The notes under the pieces: model-generated
Seen by the model: the letters and a program-made list of their open reading frames with translations, nothing else
Told to the model about the DNA's origin: nothing
The model's database searches: none
From: Heterobilharzia americana
Lineage: Eukaryota > Platyhelminthes > Trematoda > Strigeidida > Schistosomatidae
Direction: 5' to 3'
NCBI GenBank assembly: GCA_944470555.2
Contig: OX104134.1
Span: 111,656,701 to 111,720,700, forward strand
Length of the DNA stretch: 64,000 nt
Translations under genes and position numbers: made by a program
Shown here: positions 1-11,667 of the stretch, in pieces
Numbering within the stretch: position 1 is the stretch's first letter
Layout of the letters: every line of letters begins with the position of its first letter

Positions 1-394
1 CATCGTCAACCTCCAACAGGAACTGGAACACAAGCATACCAGCTGGTGGCCGACACTCGATATTTCTCGACCTGAAGGCGACACCTGACTCTATTGACCG
101 TGAGGTGCTGTGTCAGTGTTTGACTGAAGGGAGTACCGTACAAGCACATAACGCTAATCAAAGCTCCCTACTCGAACTCACGCAACTATGTAAGAGCTAA
201 TTAAGAGTTGCCATGTGAATTGACGATAAAAGGTGGTGTTCGCCAGGGATTTCCACTGCCACCGTTCTTATTTAACTTCGTTAGAGACGTACCAGTGGAC
301 ATAACTTCAGATACGTCTGACTTCAAAGGACTGACCTACTCCCTAGAGGTCATCTGGTTGACTTGAAGTACACAGATGGCATCGTCCAGCGAGA
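1..394 (+). mobile_element. Family B retrotransposon RT fragment, arm of a long inverted repeat
   Basis: Broken plus-strand reading frames give pieces of a non-LTR reverse transcriptase finger/palm: a D-rich LKAxxDSIDREVL-type segment near 80-110, and GGVRQGFPLPPFLFNFV at about 232-285, the conserved RT block before the YADD box. Stops and frameshifts interrupt it, so it is a relic. The whole stretch is the reverse complement of 13628-14020 with almost no differences. It starts at the window edge, so the element and the repeat arm continue to the left. Confidence 0.75.
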
Positions 395-905
395 GGCTGC
401 ATACGACTCTGTCGACCGACGGGTGTTGCGTCAGGCTTTGATTGAGAAGGGAATACCGATCAAGTATAGTATGCTAATGAAGGCTCTCTACTCGAAATCA
501 CGCAATCATGTAAGGACTTACAAAAAGTTGTCGGTTGAACTGACGACACATAGAGGTATCTAATAATGAAGCTTAGTGTCATCATTCTTCTTCAGCTATG
601 TTATAGACATCCTGATGGATATAACCCTGAGGAGCTCCTAATTCTCATGGATTAACTTAGTCACAGAAGAGCACTTGGTTTACTTGAACCACGGAAATGA
701 TATACTCCAGTTAGACGAAGATGCTGACAAAATGTCGTCCTTTGTAGGTCTTGGTCAAACATTTGAGGGTCTAGGGTGTGGGTTTCACACTTTTCAAGCG
801 TAATATTATGCTTTAAAACTGGTCAGTACTAACTATCAGTTGAAGGATAGGGAATGAGGTGATAAAATGCATCGATCAATTCACTTACCCGGAGACTAAC
901 AACAG
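395..905 (+). mobile_element. Family B retrotransposon RT fragment (second, more diverged copy)
   Basis: Directly abuts the previous fragment but restarts earlier in the RT domain, at AAYDSVDRRVLRQALIEKG (about 395-450), then runs through ALYSKSRNHVRTY. The metal-binding box is decayed to NHGND near 690, followed by a match to the ...EVIKCIDQFTY... block near 860-890. The jump back in the RT order at 394/395 shows that two separate copies have been joined. Pseudogenic. Confidence 0.65.
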
Positions 906-1144
906 CTTGACTTATTTCTCAACCTATGCACTTTTGTCTACCTCAGAATCACATTTTGCACTCGTCTTTTTCTCGTACATAAGTGTTAAATTGCTGTGCG
1001 AGGCAATATTTCCGAGTCGTGTTTGCTAATGCTGTTCACTGTGCATTTTCACTTAACATAATCGTAAATGGATTCATTTCGGTTACAGCTTTTGTCTCTA
1101 ACCCTAATCTGAACTGATCTTCAAATCAGACATTTGTAGATCAA

Positions 1145-1275
1145 CTTTCAGTGCAAAAGGAACATTGTCCAGCTAAACGAAGACGCTGACGAAGTAAAGT
1201 CTTTCAAACAACTGCTGTTAGTTGGTGAACGTTTTGTGTTCCTCACCTTTCGAATGCAAAGTGCTACCCTGAGAC
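1145..1275 (+). mobile_element. Short family B RT fragment
   Basis: A short plus-strand stretch reads NIVQLNEDADEVKSF, the segment just after the YADD box in family B, and is followed by a diverged continuation. It repeats a segment already present near 705-740, so it is a third overlapping relic. No intact frame. Confidence 0.45.
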
Positions 1276-1279
1276 TGGT

Positions 1280-1385
1280 TTGAATGGATATGGTTAGGAG
1301 ACTAGTGCATTCGACTTCAAAGTAATGGGTCCCGGGTTTAAATCCCGTCTTACCTACTTTGATCTGGGTAAATGGGTACCATCAT
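1280..1385 (+). mobile_element. tRNA-derived SINE head, diverged
   Basis: An A-box-like stretch (GGTTAGGAGACTAGTGC near 1290) and a B-box-like stretch (GGGTTTAAATCCCG near 1335) have tRNA-like spacing but no clean cloverleaf stems. Sequence after the B box resembles the other SINE copies at 2965 and 34350. The tail motif seen in those is not clear here. Confidence 0.5.
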
Positions 1386-2964
1386 ACGTGCTGACAGTTT
1401 GCCGTTCATAAACTAATACATAAACACTAGCGTATTGAGTTGCACTACTGTGTTGTTATTCCGTTTCACCATAAGGAGTGGAAAATGATGTCAACACACA
1501 AGCCGAAAATAGCTTTCGAAGCGACTATTAATCAATAGTAACATGTTTCCAGAAGTAAAGCTTTACATGGAGATCTCTTTTAGTAAAGCACCAGACAGTA
1601 ACTCTTAAACTGCTCAAGGAGAGAAACAACGTCACAGTTCTCAGGAAAGTACGGTTAAAGAGAAGTATTCCATCGAATAACAAAGGTTATAGTTACAAGT
1701 AACTGAAAGCCACACTAAGATGGTTCAAATTACTTTTACTTTCCAGGGTATTATTGTAGTTCCCGTAGTTGGTCGAAAAATGTGAACGAAAAACTCCTAC
1801 GAAGCACTCTGAGTCTCATTTTCACGTCTATCATTAGAAAACTTAACAGTTATCGTGAGGTAATTACACTCATTGAAGGCAATTCAGAAATACAGAATTA
1901 TTTCCAAGTTATCAGTGTAACTTATGATATGTATCAGTGATATAAGACAGTCATGAAGTCAGACTTAACAAAAAATGTGACCAATAAAATAACTTCATTC
2001 GAATCAGGTGAGAAGTTACAACAAAAAGTTCAGGTTATTACGCTTTTCGAAAGGATGAGTTAAAAAAGGCTTTAAAAAATGAGAATAGCTAGGACAATAC
2101 CACAATGACTTTCAAAATGAATCAATTTCTGATGAATATTTGTAAAAGGTTTTTAACCACATGACTTTACTGCGCTACATGAGCTACTCTAAGACAGTAA
2201 CTTCATAAAGATTAGACCAGCATTCAGATAATTTGTCGCTTGTTACCAAGATTCCATTTATCAGTATTTAAAGTTCTCCTAAAATTCAACTAACGATATC
2301 TTTAACAGTAAGCAATTACTCTAGCCACTTAAACGAAAGAAAGATGATAGGTTAACGGATAAGTGAACATTTCAATACTTTAAGTGATGAACACTAGATA
2401 ACCAACGAAAGATGCAGTAAAATGAGATTAATTCTCATTCAGAAAACTTAATTTTTGGCCAAAGACTTTAGCTCTCTGACAAAACTCACTTATATTTCGC
2501 CAGAGTCCAAAGTCTATGACTTGATGAACTTCATCATATTTCGGTTTCCTTCCTTTAAAGCTCTTCTAATCCTGCTTTTACTCGGAACACTATTGCACAT
2601 TTATGTAAACAGTCGTTTGGCAGTCACAACACATAAAAATTGTTGCAATCAAAGAATAGCAAAAGCCTCAATAAATACATGCAAACACAACTCTCGTTCA
2701 AGTCCGTGAGAGAAATTACGTGTACGCAAAACCTGCAGAACAACCTTGAGATTAAGTGAAGGAAATTCACAAGAGGTCTTCGAATTTTATTCCGGATATT
2801 CCTATACTACTGTCATGCACGAATTCCAGATCAACTAGATTTTTGTTCTACAGTGTGCTAGATGTTTAAAAGCCGGTATTTCTAAACCCCGATTAGCCGT
2901 TAAATCAAACGGAGAAGTATCCCACGTGAAAATCGTTTGTGATAGCCACATGGAATAACCCACA
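1386..2964. other. AT-rich stretch with no supported gene
   Basis: No frame in this interval has recognisable domains. An 84-codon open frame at 2455-2709 (+) shows a hydrophobic patch (FKALLILLLLGTLLHIYV) but has no convincing start context, splice context or homology that I recognise. Probably intron or flanking sequence of the minus-strand Neuralized-type gene. Confidence 0.5.
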
Positions 2965-3125
2965 ATAAGCTTGGCTCATTAGCTCAAAGTGCTGACTTTC
3001 AACCAGTGGATCACTAGTTCGGACTTCGCTTCATTTACTAAGATCCAGTAAGGTAGTATGAAGTGTTCCCACACAATAGGCGTGGCCCATTGTCTACTAC
3101 ACGATCGTGCACAAGATTATTGAGT
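2965..3125 (+). mobile_element. tRNA-derived SINE copy
   Basis: An A-box-like GGCTCATTAGCTCAAAGTGC (2971-2990) is followed by a degraded B box (near 3006-3023). The tail GTGGCCCATTGTCTACTACACG...GTGCACAAG (3083-3116) is shared with the copies at 34350-34515 (+) and 25545-25700 (-). The shared tail outside the tRNA part is what marks this as a SINE family rather than stray tRNA pseudogenes. Confidence 0.65.
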
Positions 3126-3658
3126 GGAGTTCAATTTTTCTCTTTGATGTGAAGCACGAGGTCATTATTTGGAAATATGGTGAAAAGTTTTAGGAGAGAA
3201 GATTAAACTTCAGTCCTTCATTTTCGGCAAGAAACTGAACCACCTAGTTCAATAACATCTCATATGATATACTGTGGTCTACATTTATCGCGTGTAGTTT
3301 AAACGTACTATGCAATTTAAAGGTTTAAAGTGATTGTAGTGGATTGTAATCCAAAATCCTTATATTTGAATGAAATATCTACAACTATCAGCCACATTGT
3401 CACACCCTTTTAGCCACATTTTGGATGATGCCTTTAATACAGCTATACTACAGACAGTAGATGCATACTGAGATTTCTCAACTGAATAAATTTCGATATT
3501 GATATCATCCTAAATTTACCTCGAAGAGACAGTCTACCTAATACATTTTGTTTCCTAGTCCCATGTATTCAAATATTTAAAACAGCTTGGAAAGCATTTT
3601 CAAAAAATATTTCAAGGCAAATAAGTGAGTCTAAAGCGTATAAAGAACGAGGACTTAC
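3126..3658. other. Intron of the minus-strand NEURL2-like gene
   Basis: Lies downstream (minus strand) of the strong GTAAGT donor at 3658. I looked for the next Neuralized-domain segment, usually a LYAVVDVFG-type strand, and did not find it here or elsewhere to the left edge. No transposon is recognisable. Confidence 0.5.
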
Positions 3659-3939
3659 TGCTATGGCAATCATGTCAATGCCGTTGATAACAATGTGAAA
3701 ACGAAAATGAAAAAGCAATTTTTCTGCATTTGAACTCTCTTCGCTCCCAGTGGGGTTCAAAGCATATCTGAAAAGATTCTGTACATTCTCATCTGGCATT
3801 ATAGAAGGAATATTTCCAACATCACTAAGCATGTTCATATTTTCGTCTACTGTAGGACTTGTACCTCGAGCAGATGAATCATCTGCTAACAGTGGTTCCA
3901 GTTCGTAATAAATAGCTATAACACTACCTTTTTCAACAT
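3659..3939 (-). CDS. NEURL2: NEURL2-like exon, NHR C-terminal part
   Basis: Reads VEKGSVIAIYYELEPLL, an acidic linker, then LLFHFRFHIVINGIDMIAIA, and ends at a perfect GTAAGT donor (3658-3653). The VING motif aligns with the HIIINGEDMG stretch of NEURL2. The frame is open through 93 full codons. Reading past the donor gives a short unrelated tail and a stop, as expected for intron sequence. Confidence 0.68.
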
Positions 3940-6900
3940 CTGAGGTAGTGTTAGTTCTAACTCATGTGGCACCAGTTGACTCAGTGGTACTCTACCACGT
4001 TTAGTGTGTAGGCAGCAAGTACAAACATAGGAACGCATAACTTGTAAGTGAACTGATTGTTTATCCACATGAGAATTAACTCCCAATAAACTAGGATTGC
4101 TGATAGTACCGTTTATCGGATTCATATTGGGTATATCGGTTTGTCTACCACAGAACATATTAAATGAATCGAAGAATGTAAGGGGATTGATACTAGATCT
4201 ATTCAACTGACGGCTACACTTCAGCTGTTGTCGTTTCCAGTACGTCTGATGATGATGAGACAAGAGAAGAGCCACAGCAGTTCCAACTGGAACAATCCAA
4301 CTTCTACCTTGAGAAACTAATGCTGGCAAAGCGAATCTGCAAATAGAAGCAAGAATAAATAAATCACATAATATTTCTCGATCAATAATTATTCTCGGTC
4401 AACAGGCATTTTTGGTTGAATCGAAAAGATAAATATACGCGCCGAATATTGAAAAATACAATCACAGCTAGTTCTCAGGGACTGGTCGAGAGCTGAAACG
4501 TTGATGTGATAGTCACGCTTTCATATCACAATGACTCAATGAGCTATGCTGGTTGAACAATTGTTCCCTCGAGGTCCTATCACGCCACGAAGGTCTCCTG
4601 GATAGTTTTAGAACGAAAGCTGTAATCGTCATAGTGAAAACCGTTACGCTATGATAGGGGGTATAAGGGCAAAGTCGTACTTCCGGCTGAAAGGGAATGT
4701 GACAGCAGCTTGGTGTTCCTCTTGGATGACCAGCACCACTACGTTGATGATGCATTTGTTAAGGGAAGGTGTTTCGTAGCATTTCTCGTGTATAGTGGAA
4801 TCAACATGTTAACAGTCTGCTTGAACATTGGGCAACCAAAACTTTCCAACGATCACGTACGTCACATTCTTTGCTTTCAATTTGTTTTGATGACATGATC
4901 ATGTCTTCTAGACGTACCATGTACTCTTGCACAGTTTTAAAATGTTTTCAACTAGCCGTTACTTAGGTAGTTGACAAAGCGAACAAAAAATGTCAAGTTT
5001 AATGAAAATGAACTTTTCGATTTGCAAACATTCAGCACATTTCTACTCCTCGGATGACTGACTCGGATTGCAGATTCTTGCATTCGTTGAATGAACCATC
5101 ACCAACAAACTTACGCTTTATTTTCTGTACATCCTCCATTCTAGATCAGAAGCGATTCAACACCAGCTGACCGTTTCACACTATTTCCTTTATTAGTGAT
5201 ATTATTAGCATCATTCGGTTGCAGTAATCATTTCGTTTGAAAATACAGTCCTGCAGAACTAGCATGGTGGTGAACTGGTTGTAGTCTTACATGTTGAGAA
5301 TTCCATACTGCATATGACATATTAACCTCGCCTGGTTAACTAGTTCACTAGTTAATAGCCGATCCTAAGCCCGGATAAAGAGGGAAGGTTTGGCGTAGGG
5401 CTAGCAAACCTCCCCGAAAACCAGTCCAACCACCAAGAAACTTCAAAGCAAAAATAAAATAAAAATAAATTTATTCCTCGCTGGAATCGAAAAGATAAAA
5501 TGACGCCAGTTGGTGAAAGCCTTCGGGAAGCCAATTGACCCATGTATTCTCACTTCTCTCTACGAAAGCGAAAGTAAACATGGGGACATGGAATGTCCGC
5601 ACCATGTATGAACCTAGCAAGGCTACCCAGATTGCCAAAGATATGAGAAGGTATGGCATAGAAGAGCTTGGAATCTGCAAAAGTAGATGGAATGGAAGTG
5701 GACTCTCCAAACCGTCAACTGAAGAATCAATAATCTACTCCGATATTGTCACACAGACGACAACTACCAGCACACTAAATTATGCAGTGGCTATCATGAT
5801 GTCCCCAACAGCATCTAAGACTCTCAAGCAATGGAAACCAATCTCCTCCTCCACAGTCGGGATCATGACAGCAAGATTCAACTCAAACGGAAGGGAAGTC
5901 ACAATTATACAGTGTTACGCTACGCACCTACAAATAGTGCAGATCAAGAGAAGAAGGAGGAATTCTACAGACAACTCCAATCAACACTGGACAAGACGTC
6001 AGTTGGCGATATCAAAATTCTAATGAGTGACATGAATGTCAAACTGGCAGTGGACAACACAGGAAGAGAACTGTGCATGGGTCGAGAAGCACTCAGTGAA
6101 ATGAACGAAAATGGAGAACTGTTTGCAGACTTCTGCGCATTCAACGATTTGGTGATTGGAGGCGAGGCAGTATGTACAAACACAAGGATATTCAAAAGGC
6201 AGTGACATGGATTTTACCTGGTGGACACACTACACTACAAATCAGATCGACTTCATCTCAATCTCAAGAAAGTGGAGATGCAGTCAGCCTACTCGACACA
6301 AGATCAGTTCAAGAAGAGGAGCAGATATAGGTTCACACCACTCCCTATCTAGTGCAAGGAACCTACCCTCCGAATCAAGCTAAAAGCCTTCAAAGAAGAA
6401 GCTGGTGATAGACTACAGCTCAAGTTCAACACCCAGAATCGATACTGAACTGAAGGACGAAACTACAAAGGACATCTTCACGTCAGTCAATCAGTCAGTC
6501 ATCAGGACGAAATGGAGAGATTGAGCAACATTCCCGAAGGAACCTGTGTGGAAGAACACTGGGAGTCTTTGAAGGCTATGTGGAAAGAAACCTGCATAAG
6601 CATACTAGGAAGGAAGAGGAAACAAGACAAGGAATGGATCCTGACGGACACATGGAAGCTGATACAGGAGGGAGAGGAAGATGGTGAAGCAGAAGATGAA
6701 CCAGTGCAGTGCAGTGCAATGTAGGGATGAACAACGAAAGGAGGAGCTGAACACAACCTACAAAACACTGGACTAAGAAGTGACGTAGAGTGTGCGTAAA
6801 GATAAAAGACACTTCTATGACACACTGGCAAGCGAAGCAGAACAGGCTGCAGCTAGGAGACAGAGACCTGACAACACTAGGTTACTTACTGTCTGCGAAG

Positions 6901-8742
6901 AGATCAACGCAGATGAAACCAATGAAAGATAGTGAAGGAAACCTAGTTACCACCAAAGAGGAGAGACGAAGGAAACGATGGACTGACCACTTCAAAAAAC
7001 TATTGAATTGACCACAACCACCACCACCTGCAACTTGTCCACAAATACCACCAGCAGCACAGTCATAGAACTGTCAGTGAACACAGGCCCTCTGACAAAA
7101 GCAAAAGTGGAGTCCTGATCGCCACAAAACTGCTGGAATCCGGCAAGGCAGCAAGACGACATGGAATTCCTCTAGAAGCACTGTGAACAGACGCAGAGAC
7201 AACAGCGGACACACTCACACCACTACTGCAGAAGCTTTGCAAGGAAGGAAGGAAAGGTACTTCTAGGTTGGTTGGAAGAAGGGTTACCTTGTCAAACTCC
7301 CACAGAAGGGACACCTAAGTATTTACAAGAACTGGCAAGGAATCATGCTCCTGTCCTCACCCACCCAAGCAAAATATTATGTCACATCATCCTGCAGAGA
7401 CTAAACAATACGCTGCATCCAAAGTTACGACCGGAACAGGCTGGCTGCATTCAGGAAAAACAAATCATGTGCAGACCGAATTGCAACGCTACGCTATGCA
7501 TCATCATAGAACAGAGTATAGAATGACAGTCAGCTCAACTCCATCGACGTCAAACGAGAAGTAATTTGGCAGTTGCTTCAACACTACGGAATACTACAAA
7601 CCTTTATCAGTCTCATTCAACAGCTATATGAAGACGCCACATGCCAAGTGATTCACAATGGAAAGGCTCAGTGACACCTTTGAAGTGAAGACAAGAGACA
7701 GGAGTAAGACAAGGCTGCCGCCTACTATCACCAATGATCTTCCTGGTTGTGATCGACTGGGTCATGCAGCAAACCGTGAGGAGCGAGAAGATAGGCATAC
7801 GTTGGCTGGACCGATGAAAAGACCCCAGAAGAACATTTGGATTTCACCAATGATGATTTATGTCTAATGTCTTGTCGTACAAACTCGAAGATCTACAGGC
7901 AAAATCCAACAAGTTGACAGAAGAGACAGCAAAGATGGGACTTCCTTCAGGTGAATGTTGGGAAGACAGAGGTGATGAAGATACCCAACGAACAACAGCA
8001 TCAACAACAACAAGCACCAACCACCATTAACGGGAGGAACCTAAAGAATGTAGTCTCTTTCACCTACCTAGGCATGACAGCATCATTCAAATACAGGTGG
8101 CGGTACAGATGAGCATGTCACAGCAGCCAGGATAGGAAAAACAAGACAGGCTTTCACTAATCTGAAATCACTGTGGAGATCTACTGCACTCAGCATAAAG
8201 CGCGAACAAGATCCGCATTTTCAACACCAACGTCAGTCAAGTCAGTGCTTCTATGTGATGGTTCAGAAACTTGGTGTGTCACGAAAAGCATTTCCAACAA
8301 ACTACAGATATTCATCAACAGTTGCCGCCTACACCCACTCGATACTGAAGATCAGATGGTCAGAAAGAATAAGCAACAAGGAACTCTGGCTGGCTGACTG
8401 GCAATCAACCAACCAAGAAACTATCGCCCAACAAATATGCAGAAGAAAGTGGAGATGGATTGGATCGGGCACAGATTGAGAAGGTCGACTGGGGACACCA
8501 TGCACCAGGCAGGGTCGTAGAGTGGGATCCAAAGGGGAAACGACGAATTAGGCGTCCCAGGTGAGGGTGACATGGAGGAGATCATTTGAGGAAGAAATGA
8601 AAGCTTGTGGGCAGTCGTGGAGCGAGGTTCAAAAGATTGCAGAGAACAGAGTGTAATGGAGATGTGCTACTGAAGTCCTGTGGTCCCCTAGGAACGCAAG
8701 GAACAAATAATGATAATATGACATATTATTTGCGATAAAGTA

Positions 8743-8780
<38 letters not shown>

Positions 8781-11667
8781 TATTATTATTAATGAAGAGG
8801 GTAAGTGAAGGGTACCATGCAAGGGAGGTAGATAAGGCAATGAGACTATGAACCTTCAGTAACTGAAGTGACTTAGATATGTGTTACTCATGTTGGTCCA
8901 TAGTCTATATCGACGTTCAGTGCAGGCAGAAGCGGGATTACGTTGGAAGAGGGCTTATGGTTGTCAGAATAAGGATTGGCATCAGTTTATGAAGTCTCTG
9001 ATTTTCGGACCTAACTGTGTAGGGAGGTGTAGACTGCCTGGTTGGGGTCCTCGATATGATAGTAATCATTGGTTGGAGGTCCTCGGTGAAATGATTAAAA
9101 ATCGGCCACAATGGCACAGATGTCTTCTAAAGCTTAAATATTTGACTAGTCTTCATTTTTCAATTCTTTTTTCCCCAATATACCTGTCTACCTTGATTTT
9201 TTTTCTACTTATTCTTTGCATGCTACTGTGAAGCACGCAAACGTGAACCAGTGCACTTCTGTGCGACATTCTACGTTGATTTTTCTGTCTGCCCATTGAT
9301 ATTTAATCAGAAACCTTGTCAGCTTCATAAGTGGTGTAAGTTGGCAAATGCTGAACGGGCATTGTATCCGAAATGATATTTTGTTAGCATGTTACCAACA
9401 CAGGCTGTTGTTAAGCTCCAAGTAACTAAACTGGTCGATGCATTCTACCACCTCATTCCCTGGTAGTCAGTCGTGGCCAGTCTTAAAGAATCATTTTACA
9501 TTTGACAAGTGTGAAACCCACCCCCGAAACTTTTATTATCATTATTGTCATTGAAATACAAACATGGTACAGCGAGGGCACCAAGAAATGAGCCACACAA
9601 AATATAACACTGTTTTGAAAAAATAAAGCGAAGGGAAATGGATAAAAAGAAAAATATAATTAGGATAGAATGATTAGAGGGGCAGTCCAGTAAGACACAT
9701 TCAAAACAAAACACAATCCATTTCAGCAGCAGAAGATAGAAGGAAACTACAGCATGACCGGCACTGGTTCCCATTAAAACCCATATCTGATAAGGTCTCA
9801 AGTCACTGAGTTGCGTACTTAGCGTTCTAATCTTCCAATCGAGCATAGACTTTGCTACAGCCTGTTTTGTGGCCAGTAAGGTTCAGACATACACGAGCCG
9901 TACTAGCGCATAATCGGAGTCCAAACAACTACCCTAGAAGGAAAAGTAATCATCCACCGATCCTGCGCCACGAGGTGAAGGCAAAGAAGGAGACAGACTT
10001 GAGGGGGATAAGTTATATTTGATTGGTGCAGTGTTTTGCTTTTGAGTCGGAGCATCAGAATGCCGCGACAGGGTGGGGGTGTGTTATCTTAAGGGCCGAA
10101 ATTTATAACCCCACCTTCCCATAAGGAAAGCAGTATTAGAGTGGTACTCCTGGTCATCCCAGGGAAACACAATGCTGCTGTCACACCACACTAAGCTAGC
10201 AGCAGTGCGACTTCATCCTCAGACTCTCATCACAGTGTAGTAATTTACACCATAACGGTAGCTGCTTTTCGTCTTACCTATCTGGCAAGATACGACCACT
10301 TTGAAACAAGCGTTCCACTAGAGTAATTCCTTGAGTTATAGTCATAAGCGAACCCGATCACCACGTTAGTGTAGCACCTATTGGTCTGTATACTGCTCTG
10401 AAATGCGTACTGTCCTGTTATACGGCTGAGACGTAACTGTTGAAAGTAGACGATGTGAAGCGGTTAAAGAGTTTTGATCATACATGTACTCATAGCATTT
10501 TGCTCGAGTTTGGTGAACCACCGTGTGGGCAATATTGAGGTCAGGCGAAGGGTTCCAAACAAGATAGGCAAGTTGACTGATGAGGTTGTAAAACTTCATC
10601 GACTGAGCCACCGCCTAACTCCATGTGCCATTCTAGGGAAAGTTGGATTAGGTTGGAAGAGGGATCAGGTAACTAGACCAAGACCTAGCACCAGTCAATG
10701 AAGTCTCTGACTGATGGTCTTAGCCATGTGGGGAGATGTAGACTACCTGGTTGCGGTCCCTGAGACGAAAGAAATCAGTGGTTAGGGACTTTTGGTGACA
10801 TGGTTGAAAATCAGTCACAATTGTGCAGATGTATTCACTCTCTGACGTCTTCTAAAGCTTGAATATTCGCACTAACCATTGTCTTCAAATTGTTTGTTCT
10901 CTCACACTAATTTATCTGATTTGATATCAGTCACTTTTTAGTCACCTTTTCATTGTGTACTACTGTGAAGTGTGGCAACTTGAGCTGATACGTGTATGCG
11001 AGGTTCTACGTTGATTTTATATCTGTCTATCTGTTTTTCTAGAGATTTACGAGTCTTGATATTATTGTTTTCGTTTCTTTTTCAAAAATCTTAGTCACTT
11101 GCTCTCACTGTGTCAGAAATTTATAGCAAGTTGAAACGATATGCAACATTACCAGGATGTGAGTTATTCTAACTTGTGAGATCTTCATGCTTATAAATTA
11201 CCGGGGGAATTCCATTTGTTTCTCATCACAACAAATCTCTACAAAGTCTTCCACTCAGAAAAAAGATTGTTACATATGAGAATCCAAACACAAATAAAAA
11301 AGATATGAAAATCTCATTACGAAATTTAATAACAACGAAATAATGGGACAGATTTAGTTCATTTTCAAAAAATCCAAAATGAATACGTCACTTTTAAAAG
11401 ACGACAAAACTTACCTGGGTAGGGGCAAGAGCAACTGGTCTGGTAATAAAGTAAATCCAACCCTCAAATCACCACTCCAGCCTCGTTGTGTTTCCGTAAT
11501 TTCAACAGCTACGAGTTCGCCAGGACGAATAAAGCTTTGAGAAATAACTACACCGTCACAAAAGCCAACTTGTCGACGAGCTTTCGTCCGATCAGGAGAA
11601 AGTTTTACATACTGACCTCTATGATCAAAACTGAACACAGTCGAGAAGTCTACGTAAGCTGACATCC
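3659..11667 (-). CDS. NEURL2: NEURL2-like (Neuralized homology repeat) gene, three exons seen, 3' end outside window
   Basis: Three minus-strand exons (11667-11415, 4336-3996, 3939-3659) join in frame to about 291 residues. The first carries the start of a Neuralized homology repeat: FDHRGQYVKL, ARRQVGFCDGVV, RPGELVAVEI and GWSGDLRVGFTLLP. The second continues FALPALVSQGRSWIVPVG, as in the single-NHR family member NEURL2/Ozz. The third ends HIVINGIDMIAIA, matching the HIIINGEDMG region of that family. Known NEURL2 is a substrate-recognition subunit of an elongin-cullin E3 ubiquitin ligase through a C-terminal SOCS box. That box and the last NHR strands must lie left of position 1. The 7-kb intron between exons 1 and 2 holds family A copy A1 and family B pieces. 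An extra upstream exon cannot be excluded. Confidence 0.72.
3996..4336 (-). CDS. NEURL2: NEURL2-like exon, NHR middle and linker
   Basis: Acceptor CTATTTGCAG at 4337 on the minus strand. The frame entered gives FALPALVSQGRSWIVPVG, which continues the NHR directly. After that the sequence is a less conserved Ser/Asn-rich linker, longer than in the vertebrate protein. The donor position is an inference. The frame must shift by two before 3939, and donor GTAGAG after 3996 with acceptor CCTCAG at 3940 solves it with a 56-bp intron. Confidence 0.65.
4440..4790 (+). mobile_element. Family B 5' untranslated fragment
   Basis: Contains GTGACAGCAG near 4698 and CTTGGATGACCAGCA near 4720, followed by GTTGATG. 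The same blocks occur on the minus strand at 36420-36490, 62535-62580 and 10130-10190, always upstream of the family B endonuclease region. This is the 5' leader of an otherwise absent copy, lying in the large intron of the NEURL2-like gene. Not coding. Confidence 0.55.
4791..5326. other. Intronic sequence without supported features
   Basis: No domain, repeat or RNA gene is recognisable. It lies within the large first intron seen in the NEURL2-like gene, just before family A copy A1. Confidence 0.4.
5327..8800 (+). mobile_element. Family A RTE-like non-LTR retrotransposon, copy A1 (full span, inactive)
   Basis: Starts with the conserved CCTAAGCCCGGATAAAG leader near 5364. The apurinic-type endonuclease begins at 5580 ([26 protein letters not shown]), shifts frame, and continues at 5920-6200 ([32 protein letters not shown]). 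RT blocks follow at 7260-7870. The metal box near 7838 reads FTNDD, one codon longer than the FADD of copies A3 and A4. A C-terminal [15 protein letters not shown] block lies near 8240. Several frameshifts make it dead. It ends in an ATT microsatellite, the tail type of RTE elements. It sits in an intron of the NEURL2-like gene, on the opposite strand to that gene. Confidence 0.85.
8739..8790. repeat. (ATT)n microsatellite, 3' tail of copy A1
   Basis: Nearly uninterrupted ATT units directly after the conserved family A 3' end (GGAACGCAAGGAAC). The same relation is seen at 30784-30837 for the inverted copy A2. Confidence 0.9.
8880..9300 (+). mobile_element. Family B 3' end fragment
   Basis: Reads GLRWKRAYGCQNKDWHQF, then [19 protein letters not shown] and RPQWHRCLL, the C-terminal signature of family B. 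It then enters the AT-rich 3' untranslated region ending in the conserved CTACTGTGAAG...TTCTACGTTGATTTT block (9223-9285). Truncated 5'. Confidence 0.8.
9395..9530 (-). mobile_element. Family B RT fragment
   Basis: On the minus strand the sequence gives GNEVVECIDQFSYLE, the block found between the YADD box and the C-terminal domain of family B. Short and out of context. Confidence 0.5.
9850..10385 (-). mobile_element. Family B endonuclease edge and 5' leader
   Basis: 9850-9970 matches the endonuclease/linker piece also seen at 48090-48180 (AACATACACGAGCC... and CATCCACCGATCCT). 10100-10385 holds the 5' leader blocks (GTAATTTACACCATAACGGT, TGCTTTTCGTCTTA). The leader and the endonuclease piece are separated by about 100 bp of diverged or rearranged sequence. 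No open frame. Confidence 0.6.
10386..11025 (+). mobile_element. Family B 3' end, near-identical to two other copies
   Basis: Runs from the VLLYG-type block through the C-terminal region (a VGRC-like motif near 10725) into the 3' UTR and the terminal GAGGTTCTACGTTGATTTT block. The sequence is the reverse complement of 12728-13333 and 20447-21044 with very few differences, apart from the first about 40 bases. It lies in the NEURL2-like intron. Confidence 0.8.
11026..11414. other. Intron sequence next to the NHR exon
   Basis: AT-rich, with no domain or repeat recognised. Immediately downstream (minus strand) of the GTAAGT donor of the NHR exon. Confidence 0.5.
11415..11667 (-). CDS. NEURL2: NEURL2-like exon with NHR N-terminal half
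   Basis: On the minus strand, acceptor ...CATATTTCAG precedes GGATGTCAGC, and donor CCCAG/GTAAGTTTT closes the exon at 11415. An in-frame ATG at 11665 gives MSAYVDFSTVFSFDHRGQYV, a plausible start because the NHR begins a few residues later. An exon ending further upstream could supply a longer N-terminus. The hallmark NHR residues (RG, ARR, PGE, GWSG, RVG) are all present with no stop. The exon ends two bases into a codon (AG), completed to Arg by the first base of the next exon. Confidence 0.8.

Noticed and set aside
2455..2709. 84-codon frame with a hydrophobic segment
   Set aside because: No start context, no splice sites and no recognisable family. The segment lies in AT-rich non-coding sequence.
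6502..6831. Ser/Cys-rich minus-strand open frame that looks like a secreted or membrane protein
   Set aside because: It is the antisense shadow of the family A region between endonuclease and RT. The same shadow appears in the other copies.
8739..8790. Regular repeats as a possible CRISPR-like array
   Set aside because: Simple trinucleotide microsatellite at the tail of an RTE-like element. The genome is eukaryotic.
10577..10620. CTGATGAGGTTGT resembling the start of a hammerhead core
   Set aside because: No stem II and no GAAA follow. The sequence is the coding part of family B (DEVVxLHRL).
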